Below are positions 23,034-32,072 of a stretch of 45,521 nucleotides of DNA, one piece after another; the first letter of the stretch is position 1; each line of letters opens with the position of its first letter. Position numbers and translations under genes: made by a program. Origin of the DNA: Intrasporangium sp. (GTDB lineage Bacteria; Actinomycetota; Actinomycetes; Actinomycetales; Dermatophilaceae); assembly GCF_030452765.1 (NCBI RefSeq), contig NZ_JAKDLO010000010.1, positions 1-45,521 on the forward strand, read 5' to 3'. The notes under the pieces are model-generated. The model worked only from the letters and a program-made list of their open reading frames with translations, was not told the origin of the DNA and made no database searches.

Positions 23034-23366
23034 TCAGGCCCGGAAGAGGTGGCGCCTGATCGAGGCCACGTTGGAGAAGATCCGGACGCCGAGCACGACG
23101 ACGACACCGGTGGACAGCTGGGTGCCGACGCCCAGCTGGTCGCCGAGGAAGACGATGAGGGCCGCGACGACGACGTTGGACAGGAACGAGACGACGAAGA
23201 CCTTGTCGTTGAAGATCCCGTCGAGCACCGCCCGGACGGCCCCGAAGACGGCATCGAGTGCCGCGATGATGGCGATGGGCAGATAGGGCTGGAGCCACAG
23301 CGGCACCGCGGGGTCAAGGAGCAGCCCGACGAGCAGCCCGACGAGTAGTCCGATGGCTGGGATCAC
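23034..23366 (-). CDS. sbp: Small basic protein family (DUF1290)
   Basis: This 110-residue membrane protein has three hydrophobic segments (MIPAIGLLVGLLVGLLLDPA; LPIAIIAALDAVFGAVRAVL; FLSNVVVAALIVFLGDQLGV). The segment DAVFGAVRAVLDGIFNDKVF and the end IFSNVASIRRHLFRA are typical of the family. It starts at a GTG and lies between two DUF881 genes, 33 bases and 2 bases away. The same trio occurs across actinobacteria and in Firmicutes near division genes. Molecular function is unknown. Confidence 0.92.
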   Translation of the reverse strand: MIPAIGLLVGLLVGLLLDPAVPLWLQPYLPIAIIAALDAVFGAVRAVLDGIFNDKVFVVSFLSNVVVAALIVFLGDQLGVGTQLSTGVVVVLGVRIFSNVASIRRHLFRA

Positions 23367-23399
23367 CGTGTCCCCTTCCTCGAGTCCCTCAGGTGGTGC

Positions 23400-24302
23400 T
23401 CAGGAGCCAGATCCCGTCGTGGGTGGTCGGGCAGATGGTACGTCGGAAGGGATGGGCTTCGCGAACTCGACATGCATCGACGAGTCGCCCGGGACCGTGA
23501 GGGCCTTCGAGGCGGCGAAGGCGGCGCGGATGCCATACTGCCGGGTGAGCTGGTCGAGGTAGACCCCGGCGAAGGATGGTCCGAACACCCGCTGCATCTG
23601 CTCGGGGTCGCCGAGGGCAGTGATCACGTATGGCCGCGACAGCGGCCGGAAGTCGACGATGACGGCTTGGCCCGCGAACCGGATCGCTGCGGTCGAGGTG
23701 AGCCGCTGTCCGTTGATGGAGATCGCCTCGGCACCTGCGCCCCAGAGGCCGTTGACGACGATCTGCAGGTCGCCGGCGGCGACACGACCCGAGTCGAAGC
23801 CCCCGCTGGGTCTCGTGCCCGCCTGGGCATCGGTCCCGGCGCTCGTCGCGTCGTCGAGGGTCAGGGTCAGGCCGGGACCCGCCAACGGGGTGAGCCCGGC
23901 CTGAAGCGCGTACTGCTCGATCTGGGTCGTCAGGTCGGGTGCGCCGGACTGGGCGAGCGCCATCTCCTCGTAGCCGCGGACCTCCTTGGTCAGGGCCCGG
24001 ATCTGTGCCTCGCTCTGGGCGGCTCCGGACTGTAGCGTCTCGATCCGCTCGATCAGCTCGGCCCTGGCCTGCGCAGCGACGCTCGGTTTGGGCCGCAGCG
24101 CCTTCGCGCTCACGGCGAACATGAAGCCGATGAGCAGCGCCATCACGACGACCAGAACCGTCCGGGTCGGCGTCGCCTGGGGCAGCCCGGCCCGTCTTCT
24201 GCGCTTGGCCGCCTCCGCGTAGCCGGGGTCGAGTGGTCGCCTGATCATCGAGGTGATCAGGGACATCGAGGCGTCCGGTGCTCTCGGAGGGGAGGTGCTC
24301 AT
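23400..24302 (-). CDS. DUF881 membrane protein (first copy)
   Basis: This 300-residue protein has a cytoplasmic N-terminus of about 48 residues rich in Arg, one membrane helix (VLVVVMALLIGFMFAVSAKA), a coiled-coil region (ARAELIERIETLQSGAAQSE and onward) and a DUF881 domain (about 140-285) with LAGPGLTLTLDDA, LQIVVNGLWGAGAEAISING and RPYVITALGDPEQM. Its ATG overlaps the stop of the phosphatidyltransferase gene by 4 bases. It is longer at both ends than the second DUF881 copy. The two may form a hetero-oligomer with the small basic protein, which is inference from conserved clustering. Confidence 0.9.
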   Translation of the reverse strand: MSTSPPRAPDASMSLITSMIRRPLDPGYAEAAKRRRRAGLPQATPTRTVLVVVMALLIGFMFAVSAKALRPKPSVAAQARAELIERIETLQSGAAQSEAQIRALTKEVRGYEEMALAQSGAPDLTTQIEQYALQAGLTPLAGPGLTLTLDDATSAGTDAQAGTRPSGGFDSGRVAAGDLQIVVNGLWGAGAEAISINGQRLTSTAAIRFAGQAVIVDFRPLSRPYVITALGDPEQMQRVFGPSFAGVYLDQLTRQYGIRAAFAASKALTVPGDSSMHVEFAKPIPSDVPSARPPTTGSGS

Positions 24303-24919
24303 CGAGCCCTCGGCGCACGTCGGTGGCTGGCCCGGGACAGGACGAACTTGGCCTGGATCGCATAGAGGACCGCAGCCAGCCAGTAAAGGACCAGGCCCCA
24401 CCATGCGAAGGCCCAGCCGATCGGTCGCGCGAGGTTGGCGATGAGGTCGTCGCCGTGGGCGAGCAGCAGGAGGGGGAAGGCGTAGAGCAGGCTGAAGGTC
24501 GCAGCCTTGCCGACGAAGTGAACTGGAAGCCCGATCTGCCCACGACTGCGCAGGTGCAGCAGCATGACGAACATCACCGCCTCGCGGGCCAGGAGCACGA
24601 TGACGAACCAGAGTGGGATGATCTCGCGCCACGCCAGGCCGACGAGTGTCGAGAGGATGTAGAGGCGGTCGGCGACCGGGTCGAGGAACTGCCCGAGCCG
24701 TGACTCCATCCGGAACGTGCGCGCGATCTTGCCGTCGGCGTAGTCGGTGATACCGGACACGGCCAGCACGAGGAGGGCAAGCCCGTCGCGGCGGGTCACG
24801 ATGGCCCACAGGAAGAGCGGCACACCGACGAGCCGGAGCATGGACAGGACGTTGGGGAGCGTGAAGAGCCGCCCGGACACCCTGCCCGTGCGCCCGGATG
24901 CTCCCAGGTCCTCGGTCAC
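24299..24919 (-). CDS. CDP-alcohol phosphatidyltransferase (PgsA2-like)
   Basis: This 206-residue integral membrane enzyme joins a CDP-activated lipid to an alcohol headgroup or acceptor. The catalytic motif D-x2-D-G-x2-A-R-x8-G-x3-D-x3-D is complete: D59, D62, G63, A66, R67, G76, D80 and D84 in TDYADGKIAR and GQFLDPVADR. About five to six membrane segments are visible. Position before the DUF881 genes matches Rv1822 (PgsA2). Products in relatives include phosphatidylglycerophosphate and cardiolipin; the exact product here is undecided. The GTG start at 24919 has no close in-frame alternative. Confidence 0.9.
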   Translation of the reverse strand: MTEDLGASGRTGRVSGRLFTLPNVLSMLRLVGVPLFLWAIVTRRDGLALLVLAVSGITDYADGKIARTFRMESRLGQFLDPVADRLYILSTLVGLAWREIIPLWFVIVLLAREAVMFVMLLHLRSRGQIGLPVHFVGKAATFSLLYAFPLLLLAHGDDLIANLARPIGWAFAWWGLVLYWLAAVLYAIQAKFVLSRASHRRAPRAR

Positions 24920-25203
24920 ACGCTGAGCCTAACCGTCGCCGCACGCCGTCTCGGATGCCGCTGCGTCGGCTGTCGGGCGGTCGGTCACAGCAGGGCGGTT
25001 CACCATCTGCGATGCCCGGCTGTCGTTCGGCACCGGTGCCACCGCAGTGATGCAAGCAGCACAATCCACAGGCCGACCGACCGGACCGACATGGCGTCGG
25101 CCGGTGCGTCAGAATGGGTGGCAACGCAACAGCTCACCTCCCTCCCGCGCGCTCGCCGCGTACCATGCACTCGCCCAATCCGGTATACCCAAGGTCGCCA
25201 ATC
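24920..25203. other. Intergenic region between divergent lipid-enzyme and membrane-protein genes
   Basis: These 284 bases hold no gene I can support. Short open frames run through them but lack ribosome-binding sites and conserved sequence. The region must carry promoters for both directions, including that of the pgsA2-like/DUF881 operon, but I see no clear -10/-35 pair or long inverted repeat. Confidence 0.5.
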
Positions 25204-26289
25204 ATGACGTCGCCACCTCCTCTCGAGCGATCCTCGGACACGACTGCAGACCGCGTCGTCGAGGCGCTGGTCCACGAGTCCCTGATCCCGACCGATGCCC
25301 GCACCCGTGCGGTGAGCATCGTCTCCCAGGCGCTCACCCGCCCGTCGTCCACCGTGCCCCCCGGCGCGGGCCTGGCCAGTGCGGCTGCCGACGACCGGGT
25401 CACAGCGCCTGGAGATGCCTTCCGCCGTGTCCTCGTCGAGGTGCTCGCCTACGTGGGCGCGGTTCTCGTCGTCACTGCCGTCATGCTCTTCATGGGCGTC
25501 CGCTGGTACGTCATGGACTTCGCGGCGCAGCTTGCAGTGCTCGCGGTCACGACGGGGCTCCTGGCCGCGGCGGGGCTGGCCGCGATCCCACGGTCCGTCC
25601 GCAAGGACGGTGTCCGGCAGCCGAGCCATGACATCCGTCGCCGTCTCGCGTCCGTCCTGCTGACCGGCGCGGCCGTCGCCGTCGCGTTGATCGTCGCCCT
25701 TGTCATCGACCACGTGCAGCTTTCCACCTCGTCGGGTGCCTGGGCGCTGCCCTACCTCACCCTCGCCCTCGTGTGCGTCGTGGGCTATGTCCTGTCCCCC
25801 AGCCTGGCCGGCCAGCTCGGTGTCTGGTTCGGCACGGTGTTCGCCCTGCAGCTGGCGCTGGAGTGGTGGTTGCCCGCTGACGGCGCGGTCGGTTACGGCC
25901 TGACGCTCCTCGGGATCGGTGTCATCTGGGCGGGCGGGGTCGAGGCGGGGTGGTGGCGCGAGGTGACAGTGGGACGCTTGCTCGGCTGCGGGACGGCGTT
26001 CGTCGGCACCCAGACGATCGCACTGAGCGGCCCTTCCTCGGCGCTCGGGTACGCCTTGTGCTTCCTGCTCGCGGTGGCCGGGTTCGGCTTGTACCTGTCC
26101 CGCCAGGCCTGGGCCTACCTCGCCCTCGGCGTGGCTGCCCTGACGGTGTCGGTCACGCAGGCTGCGGTGGACTGGTTCGCGGACTCCATCGGTGCCGCCG
26201 GCATGCTCCTGGTCGCGGGAGCCACGTTGCTCGGCTCTTCCCTCGCAGCGATGCGGCTGTGGCGAGAGGCGCCGGGCTCGCGAGGGTGA
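25204..26289 (+). CDS. Polytopic membrane protein of unknown function
   Basis: This 361-residue protein has a soluble N-terminal part (about 80 residues, with TTADRVVEALVHESLIPTDA) and then roughly ten hydrophobic segments, from LVEVLAYVGAVLVVTAVMLF to MLLVAGATLLGSSLAAMRLW. The layout resembles DUF2157-type membrane proteins, in which a short helical cytoplasmic domain precedes a bundle of membrane helices, but I cannot confirm a family. The ATG at 25204 is chosen because the sequence becomes protein-like there. An upstream in-frame ATG at 25114 would add about 30 low-quality residues. Its stop lies in a hairpin shared with the convergent lipoprotein gene. Confidence 0.8.
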   Translation: MTSPPPLERSSDTTADRVVEALVHESLIPTDARTRAVSIVSQALTRPSSTVPPGAGLASAAADDRVTAPGDAFRRVLVEVLAYVGAVLVVTAVMLFMGVRWYVMDFAAQLAVLAVTTGLLAAAGLAAIPRSVRKDGVRQPSHDIRRRLASVLLTGAAVAVALIVALVIDHVQLSTSSGAWALPYLTLALVCVVGYVLSPSLAGQLGVWFGTVFALQLALEWWLPADGAVGYGLTLLGIGVIWAGGVEAGWWREVTVGRLLGCGTAFVGTQTIALSGPSSALGYALCFLLAVAGFGLYLSRQAWAYLALGVAALTVSVTQAAVDWFADSIGAAGMLLVAGATLLGSSLAAMRLWREAPGSRG

Positions 26290-26308
26290 TCAAGTGGCCG
26301 AGATCACC
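26285..26308. terminator. Shared hairpin at the ends of two convergent genes
   Basis: GGTGATC (26285-26291) and GATCACC (26302-26308) form a perfect 7-bp stem with a 10-base loop. The left arm contains the TGA of the membrane-protein gene and the right arm the TGA of the lipoprotein gene on the other strand. It has the same design as the hairpin at 8598-8617. Confidence 0.5.
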
Positions 26309-26696
26309 GCTTGTCCAGGGTGCCGATCTGGGTCCCGTCTTTGTCGAACAGTGTCAGCGTGTCCCCTGAGCGGGTCGCCGACGCCGCCTTGGAGAGCCAC
26401 GTGTCGATGCCCTCGCAGGCCATGAGGGTCGTCCGGAAGGCACCGAGATCGAACTTGCCGTCGGCGAGCGTGCCGTGACCGGCCATCGAGTTGCATCCGT
26501 CGGTGCCGTTGAAGGCCCCGTCCTCGGCGATCGTGATCGACGGCTGGCCGGTCGCCTCCTTACCCCACGACCCGGCGACCGGACTTCCGGCCGCGGTGGT
26601 CGGCGAGTTGGTAGGGCTCGCGTCAGAGGAGCATCCGGTGAGCGCCAGCGTGGCAGCAAGGGCGAGCATGGGGACGAGGGCGTTTCGTGTTCGCAT
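26304..26696 (-). CDS. META-domain lipoprotein (HslJ-like)
   Basis: This 130-residue protein has a lipoprotein signal peptide with the lipobox LTGC (C22 as lipidated residue), a Ser/Thr/Pro-rich linker (about 23-40) and a META domain: GSWG..., QPSITIAEDGAFNGTDGCNS, GTLADGKFDLGAFRTTLMAC and DTLTLFDKDGTQIGTL. The two cysteines in DGCNSM and LMACEG are conserved in many META proteins. Such domains occur in HslJ and other envelope stress or heat-induced proteins. It is anchored to the outer face of the membrane. The exact role is unknown. Confidence 0.88.
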   Translation of the reverse strand: MRTRNALVPMLALAATLALTGCSSDASPTNSPTTAAGSPVAGSWGKEATGQPSITIAEDGAFNGTDGCNSMAGHGTLADGKFDLGAFRTTLMACEGIDTWLSKAASATRSGDTLTLFDKDGTQIGTLDKR

Positions 26697-26892
26697 GGGT
26701 ACTCATCTCGGTTAGGTCAGCTACCCGGTGGGGCACACTCTGTCACGCCGGACGCGCGCGACGGCGCGCATTCACGGCGGCACGGCGGCAAACCCGCGCA
26801 AGCGCGCCGCGTGTTCGAGGTCGATGCGGAAGACCGACATCCAAGAGCGTGCACATGCCGTCGATGGGACCATCTGCCGGTGACCCGCCGCG

Positions 26893-26966
<74 letters not shown>

Positions 26967-26968
26967 TT

Positions 26969-26984
26969 GCCCCGCTAGCGGGGC
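26969..26984 (-). terminator. Palindromic stem between der and tRNA-Pro
   Basis: GCCCCG-CTAG-CGGGGC is a perfect 16-base palindrome 3 bases before the tRNA 5' end and about 100 bases past the der stop. It could end the long der operon or shape the tRNA precursor. No T-run is present, so its role is uncertain. Confidence 0.35.
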
Positions 26985-27087
26985 GTCTGCACCTTAGCGC
27001 ACGGCCGCCCACCCGTCGCAATCGAGTCCCGGCTGCCCGGGTCCCCCTCGCCCGGCGCGGGGGTGAGCAGCATACGGGCCTGGCGGC

Positions 27088-28581
27088 CTAGCGGCGGCGC
27101 CTCTCGCGCACCCGCACCGACAGCTCGATCGGGGTGCCCTCGAAGCCGAACTCCTCACGCAGGCGCCGCTCGAGGAAGCGGCGGTAGCCGGCCTCGATGA
27201 ACCCGGACGCGAAGAGAACGAACCGCGGTGGCCGGGTCGAGGCCTGGGTCGCGAAGAGGATTCGGGGCTGCTTTCCGCCGCGGACCGGGTGCGGGTGGGC
27301 GGCGACGACGGCGCCGAGGAACGCGTTGAGCCGGGACGTCGGGACGCGCCGGTCCCACGAGTCGAGGGCGGTCTCGAGCCCGGGCACGAGCCGGTCGACG
27401 TGCCGCCCGGTGCGCGCGGAGACGTTGACGCGAGGCGCCCACGGGACCTGGACGAGCTCCTGCTCGATCTCGCGTTCGAGGTAGTAGCGGCGCTCCTCGT
27501 CGAGGGTGTCCCACTTGTTGTAGGCGATCACCAGCGCCCGGCCGGCGTCGATGACCTGCTGGATGACGCGGACGTCCTGCTCGGCGATCGGCTGCTCGGC
27601 GTCGATCAGGACGATGGCCACCTCGGCCTTCTCGAGTGCGGCCTGGGTGCGCAGGGAGGCGTAGAAGTCGACTCCTCGAGCCTGGTGGGCGCGTCGGCGG
27701 ATCCCGGCGGTGTCGACGAAGCGCCAGGTGCGCCCGCCGAGCTCGATGAGCTCGTCGACCGGGTCGCGCGTGGTGCCGGCGACATCGTCGACGACGACCC
27801 GGTCCGTGCCGGCGAGCTTGTTGAGCAGGCTCGACTTGCCGACGTTGGGCCGGCCGAGCAACGCGACCCGGCGCGGACCACCCGGTGCGTAGGCTCCGTG
27901 CGCGGAGACCTCGGGCAGGACCTCGAGGACGGCGTCGAGAGCGTCGCCGCTCCCCCGGCCGTGCAGGGCCGAGACCGGCCACGGCTGGCCGAGCCCCAGG
28001 TTCCACAGCATCGTCGCGTCCGACTCGCCGCGCTCGTCGTCGACCTTGTTGGCCACCAGGACGACGGGCTTGCCGGAACGGCGCAGCAGCTTGACGACGG
28101 CCTCGTCGTCGTCGGTCGCGCCGACCGTCGCGTCGACGACGAACACGACGACGTCGGCCAGCTCGATGGCGATCTCGGCCTGTTCGGCGACCCGCAGGTG
28201 GAGGCCGGTCGCGTCGGCCACCCAGCCCCCCGTGTCGACCAGCATGAAACGCCGCCCGGCCCACTCCGTCTCGTAGGAGACCCGGTCGCGGGTCACTCCC
28301 GGCACGTCCTCGACGACCGCCTCGCGGCGCCGCAGGACCCGGTTGACCAGGCTCGACTTGCCCACGTTGGGCCGCCCCACGACGGCGACCACGGGCAGCG
28401 GGGGCCCGGTCGGCGTGGTGCCCCCGGCGCCGCCCTGGTCCTCGACGAGGGCCCGGTCCTCCGGGCTGAGGTCGAACTCGGCGAGGCCGGCGCGCAACGC
28501 GCGCTCGACCGAGGTGTCGTCGGGGGAGACCGGATCGCCGGGCGCGGCTCGCACTGGCATCCGTGCGGTCTCGTCGGTCAC
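27088..28581 (-). CDS. der: GTPase Der (EngA), ribosome assembly
   Basis: This 497-residue protein has two tandem GTPase domains and a C-terminal KH-like domain that acts in 50S subunit maturation. P-loops are at residues 69-77 (GRPNVGKSS) and about 243-251 (second GRPNVGKSS). The other G motifs are present twice (DVPGVTRD and [13 protein letters not shown] and DTAGI; NKVD and NKWD). The first 60 residues are an acidic extension common in actinobacterial Der. The GTG start overlaps the acyltransferase stop by 4 bases. It is the last gene of the long operon. Essential in most bacteria. Confidence 0.97.
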   Translation of the reverse strand: MTDETARMPVRAAPGDPVSPDDTSVERALRAGLAEFDLSPEDRALVEDQGGAGGTTPTGPPLPVVAVVGRPNVGKSSLVNRVLRRREAVVEDVPGVTRDRVSYETEWAGRRFMLVDTGGWVADATGLHLRVAEQAEIAIELADVVVFVVDATVGATDDDEAVVKLLRRSGKPVVLVANKVDDERGESDATMLWNLGLGQPWPVSALHGRGSGDALDAVLEVLPEVSAHGAYAPGGPRRVALLGRPNVGKSSLLNKLAGTDRVVVDDVAGTTRDPVDELIELGGRTWRFVDTAGIRRRAHQARGVDFYASLRTQAALEKAEVAIVLIDAEQPIAEQDVRVIQQVIDAGRALVIAYNKWDTLDEERRYYLEREIEQELVQVPWAPRVNVSARTGRHVDRLVPGLETALDSWDRRVPTSRLNAFLGAVVAAHPHPVRGGKQPRILFATQASTRPPRFVLFASGFIEAGYRRFLERRLREEFGFEGTPIELSVRVRERRRR

Positions 28582-29288
28582 GGTGTCCCCTCATCGTTCG
28601 GCGGCGCGGGCACATCGGCGTCCGGCGTCCCATTGTCCATCGGGGCATTGTCCCCCCGCGCTCGACGTACGTGCTCGGCGAGCACCGCCCGCACCTGCTC
28701 GGTGGCCGCCCGCAGCCGTTCACGACCGGACAGCGACGGGTCGACATCGAGGCTGAAGGGCTCGCCATAGGCGACGGTGAGGCGTGAGAACGGGCGCGGC
28801 CAGGTGTCCTTGGACCCGCCCGGCACTCGGGTGCCGAGAACGGCCACGGGCACGACACGGGCGCCGGTGCGCAGCGCGATCCACGCGGCACCCTGGTTGA
28901 CCTGCTCGACCTCCCCCCCGCTGCGGTTGCCCTCCGGGAAGATGCCCACCGCGCCACCACCTGCCAGCACGGCGACCGCGGTCGCGAGAGCCGTTCGGTC
29001 CCCGACGGTGCGGTCGATCGGGATCTGCCCCACCGTCCGCAGCACCCGCCCGAAGGGCCCGGTGAAGGCCTCCTGCTTGACCAGGAAGCTCACCGGCCGC
29101 GGGGCGAGCGAGAAGACGACCGGGCCGTCGAGGAAGGCCGCGTGGTTGGCCACGAGGATGACGGGTCCGGTCCGAGGCACGCGGTCCGGATCCCGGGTGC
29201 GCCCCCGGTATGCCGTGTGGAACACCGCGACGCCGACCCAGCGCCCGAGCCTCGCCCGCCAGGGCGCCGGCGCTTCGAGGGCGGTCAT
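28578..29288 (-). CDS. 1-acyl-sn-glycerol-3-phosphate acyltransferase (PlsC family)
   Basis: This 236-residue membrane-associated acyltransferase should acylate lysophosphatidic acid to phosphatidic acid. The catalytic H-x4-D is NHAAFLD (H49, D54). Other motifs are [17 protein letters not shown] (glycerol-phosphate site) and VVPVAVLGT. Its ATG overlaps the cmk stop by 4 bases and its stop overlaps the der start. cmk-plsC-der is a common actinobacterial order. The C-terminus (about 210-236) is low-complexity and acidic. Confidence 0.92.
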   Translation of the reverse strand: MTALEAPAPWRARLGRWVGVAVFHTAYRGRTRDPDRVPRTGPVILVANHAAFLDGPVVFSLAPRPVSFLVKQEAFTGPFGRVLRTVGQIPIDRTVGDRTALATAVAVLAGGGAVGIFPEGNRSGGEVEQVNQGAAWIALRTGARVVPVAVLGTRVPGGSKDTWPRPFSRLTVAYGEPFSLDVDPSLSGRERLRAATEQVRAVLAEHVRRARGDNAPMDNGTPDADVPAPPNDEGTP

Positions 29289-29992
29289 GGTCGGGCTGCT
29301 GCGACGATCTGCAGCACCGCGGCCACCGACTGCTCGAAGTCGAGGTCGGTGGTGTCGAGGGTCGTGACGCCGTCTGCCGCGACCGTGAACTGGGAGACCG
29401 TGGAGTCGGCGAGGTCACGCTCGACGATCTGGGTGCGAGTCGCCGCGACGGACGCGGGGTCGGCCGCGCCGTGCAGCTCCCGCGACCGTCGGGCGAGCCT
29501 GGCCTCCTCGGAGGCCGTGAGCAGGATACGGACCGGGGCATCCGGCACGACGACGGTCGTGATGTCGCGGCCCTCGGCGACGACCCCGCCGAGGGCCGCG
29601 CCGGCCTCGGAGACCAGCCGGCGCTGCAGCTGCCGGAGGATCTCGCGGACCGGGATGATCCTGGCGACCTTCGAGACCTGCTCGGAGATCCGTGTCTCGC
29701 GGATCGCGGCCGAGACGTCGTGGCCACCGACGTGGACGGTCGGTGCGTCCGGGTCGGTCCCGATCGTCAGGGGCAGCTCGCGGGTCGCGGCGATGACGGC
29801 GGCCTCGTCCTCGAGGTCGACGCCCTGCTCGAGGCACCACCACGTGGCGGACCGGTACATCGCGCCGGTATCGAGGAAGCCCAGGTCCAGGGTGCGCGCG
29901 ACCTGTTTGGAGACGCTCGACTTGCCCGACCCGGACGGGCCGTCGATCGCGATGACGAATCCGGTCAGCGGGGTGTCGACGCCAGCAGCCAT
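29285..29992 (-). CDS. cmk: (d)CMP kinase
   Basis: This 235-residue cytidylate kinase phosphorylates CMP and dCMP with ATP for nucleotide recycling. The P-loop is GPSGSGKSS at about 18-26. LDTGAMYRSATWW provides the CMP-binding Asp and Arg, and VAEGRDITTVVVPDAPVRIL is the second CMP-binding motif with the LID region. The length is standard. It overlaps the following acyltransferase gene by 4 bases and lies 39 bases downstream of tyrA. Confidence 0.96.
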   Translation of the reverse strand: MAAGVDTPLTGFVIAIDGPSGSGKSSVSKQVARTLDLGFLDTGAMYRSATWWCLEQGVDLEDEAAVIAATRELPLTIGTDPDAPTVHVGGHDVSAAIRETRISEQVSKVARIIPVREILRQLQRRLVSEAGAALGGVVAEGRDITTVVVPDAPVRILLTASEEARLARRSRELHGAADPASVAATRTQIVERDLADSTVSQFTVAADGVTTLDTTDLDFEQSVAAVLQIVAAARP

Positions 29993-30031
29993 GGCCTGCA
30001 GCCTACTGGCCCGTCACGGGCGCATCCGGCA

Positions 30032-31108
30032 TCACTGGTGCACCCGCCACCCCTGCCGCTCGAGCGCCTCGAGCAGGGGCTCGAGCGAGGCCGGCACGAC
30101 GGACAGGTAGGCGATGCCCACGGCCTGTCCGATCCCGTGCTCGAGCTGGAGGTCCTCGAGGTTGACGCCGGCGTCGCCGACGTCGGCGAACAGCCTGCCG
30201 AGGGACCCCGGCTCGTCCGGCACGACGACCGAGACGATCTCGTATGCCGCCGGGGCGGCGCCGTGCTTGCCGGGGATCCGGGCATGGCCGAGGTTGCCTG
30301 CCTCGAGGACCCGGCTGATCGTGCCGAGGGCCCCCTCGCTCCGACCGGCGACGATCCCCTCCAGGGCATCGATGACCTCCGTCACCCGGTCCTGCACCTC
30401 GTGTAGGACCTGCAGCACCGCTGGTGCGTTGCCGTAGAGGATCTGGGTCCAGAGTCGAGGGTCGCTGGCCGCGATCCGGGTCACGTCACGCAGGCCCTGC
30501 CCGGCCAGCCCGACCGCGTGCTCGGGCAGCTCCCGCAGGCAGCCGGCCACAAGACTCGCGGCGAGCTGCGGCAGGTGCGAGACCGTGGCCACGGCCGCGT
30601 CGTGCTCGGTGGCCGGCATGACCCGGACCGCCGCGCCCACCGCGGTCGCCATGGCCCGGACCGCCTCGACGGCTCGAGGGTCGGTGGCGTCGTGCGGGAC
30701 GATCACCCAGGCACGCCCGTCGAAGAGGTCGCCGCGGGCGGCCGCGGTCCCCGGGCGTTCCCGGCCCGCCATGGGATGGGAGCCGACATACCGGGTCACG
30801 TCGACCCCGGCAGCAAGGACCTCGCGCAGGATGATCTCCTTGACCGACGCCACGTCGGTGACGACCGCCTCCGGCCAGCGCCGCAGCGCCGCGACGATCA
30901 CCTCGCCGCAGACATCCGGCGGGGCGGCCACCACGACGACCTCCGGTGTCTCGTCGACCTCGATCCGGCCGGCTCGCAGGTCCCGCGCGAGCCACCGCGC
31001 CGTCGGCGACGGGTCGTCGAGCGCGACGTCGTAGCCCGCGCCGGTCAGGGCGATGCCCAGGCTCGTCCCGATGAGCCCGGTGCCGATGATCCGTACGCGC
31101 GCTCTCAC
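30032..31108 (-). CDS. tyrA: Prephenate dehydrogenase with ACT domain
   Basis: This 358-residue enzyme makes 4-hydroxyphenylpyruvate from prephenate for tyrosine synthesis, using NAD(P)+. The dinucleotide motif is IIGTGLIGTSLG (G9, G11, G14). SHPMAGRERPG and the HLPQLAA segment contain the catalytic His residues. From about residue 285 an ACT domain follows (YEIVSVVVPDEPGSLGRLF), the usual site for tyrosine feedback. The GTG at 31108 gives RARVRIIGTG directly. Frames further upstream belong to the preceding gene. It lies 31 bases behind rluB. Confidence 0.95.
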   Translation of the reverse strand: MRARVRIIGTGLIGTSLGIALTGAGYDVALDDPSPTARWLARDLRAGRIEVDETPEVVVVAAPPDVCGEVIVAALRRWPEAVVTDVASVKEIILREVLAAGVDVTRYVGSHPMAGRERPGTAAARGDLFDGRAWVIVPHDATDPRAVEAVRAMATAVGAAVRVMPATEHDAAVATVSHLPQLAASLVAGCLRELPEHAVGLAGQGLRDVTRIAASDPRLWTQILYGNAPAVLQVLHEVQDRVTEVIDALEGIVAGRSEGALGTISRVLEAGNLGHARIPGKHGAAPAAYEIVSVVVPDEPGSLGRLFADVGDAGVNLEDLQLEHGIGQAVGIAYLSVVPASLEPLLEALERQGWRVHQ

Positions 31109-31139
31109 GTCTCGAAGCGTAGCGACGCCCGTGGCCGGC

Positions 31140-32072
31140 TCAGAGACCAGCAGCCTTGTACAGCGCCGCGACCTCTGCACGCCCGAGCCGGCGGGTCCGT
31201 CCCGGGCGCAGGTCGGCCAGCCGGATCGGCCCGACCTCGGTGCGCACCAGCGAGAGGACCGGGTGTCCGGCCTCGGCGAGCATCCGCCGCACGACATGCT
31301 TGCGCCCCTCGTGCAGGATCACCTCGACGAGGGCCTTGCCGGGCCGGGAGTCGACCACCCGGAACGCGTCGACCCGGACCGGTCCGTCCTCGAGGTCGAT
31401 GCCGTCCCGCAGGCGTTTGCCGAGGTCGCGCGGGACCGGGCCCTGGATCTGGGCGAGGTAGGTCTTGAGGACCCCGTAGGCCGGGTGCTGCAGCCGGTGC
31501 GCGAGGTCGCCGTCGTTCGTCAGCAGGAGCAGACCCTCCGTGTCGGCGTCGAGTCGCCCCACGTGGAAGAGCCGGTCGTCCCGGTTGCCGAGATAGTCGG
31601 TGATCGAGAGACGGCCGAGCTCGTCGTTCATGGTGGTGATGACGCCCTTGGGCTTGTTGAACGCGAGGTAGACCCGCTCCTCGTCGAGGTTGACCCGCTC
31701 ACCGTCCACCCGCACGACCTGACGCTTCGGGTCGATCCGGACGCCGAGCTCGGTGACGACCTGTCCGTCGACCTCGACGCGCCCGTCGGCGATGAGGTTC
31801 TCGCACACGCGACGGGAGCCGACCCCCGCCGCGGCGAGCAGCTTCTGCAGGCGCACCCCTGCGGGGTCGTGGACGTCGACGGTGGGGATGGCGGGTCGGG
31901 CCGGCAGGCGGGTCGGCTGGCCCGGCTTCGTAGAGCCGGCGAAGCGGGGTGCCTTGCCGCCCTGGCGGGCGTCTCTCGGCAGGGACCGGGCGCGCTGACC
32001 ACGCGGTTGTTGCCCCTTGTGCGGTCCCTTCCCCCGAGGCGTGCGGGGCGAGCGTGAGTGGTCCTCGTTCAT
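31140..32072 (-). CDS. rluB: Pseudouridine synthase RluB/RsuA family
   Basis: This 310-residue enzyme isomerises a specific uridine in rRNA, most likely in helix 90 of 23S rRNA if it is RluB. Residues 1-65 form a basic, disordered extension. An S4 domain follows (VRLQKLLAAAGVGSRRVCEN). The catalytic Asp is D175 in GRLDADTEGLLLLTND. The end motif is RRMLAEAGHPVLSLVR. Its ATG overlaps the scpB stop by 4 bases, a conserved arrangement in actinobacteria. RluB versus RsuA/RluE is decided by context, not by a distinct motif. Confidence 0.93.
   Translation of the reverse strand: MNEDHSRSPRTPRGKGPHKGQQPRGQRARSLPRDARQGGKAPRFAGSTKPGQPTRLPARPAIPTVDVHDPAGVRLQKLLAAAGVGSRRVCENLIADGRVEVDGQVVTELGVRIDPKRQVVRVDGERVNLDEERVYLAFNKPKGVITTMNDELGRLSITDYLGNRDDRLFHVGRLDADTEGLLLLTNDGDLAHRLQHPAYGVLKTYLAQIQGPVPRDLGKRLRDGIDLEDGPVRVDAFRVVDSRPGKALVEVILHEGRKHVVRRMLAEAGHPVLSLVRTEVGPIRLADLRPGRTRRLGRAEVAALYKAAGL

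Noticed and set aside
25114-25203. Upstream ATG for the membrane protein gene
   Set aside because: The extra residues are low-complexity and Pro/Arg-rich, with no better ribosome-binding site. The ATG at 25204 gives a more natural N-terminus.
27289-28770. Plus-strand open frame of 493 codons
   Set aside because: It is antisense to der and the acyltransferase gene; no conserved sequence.
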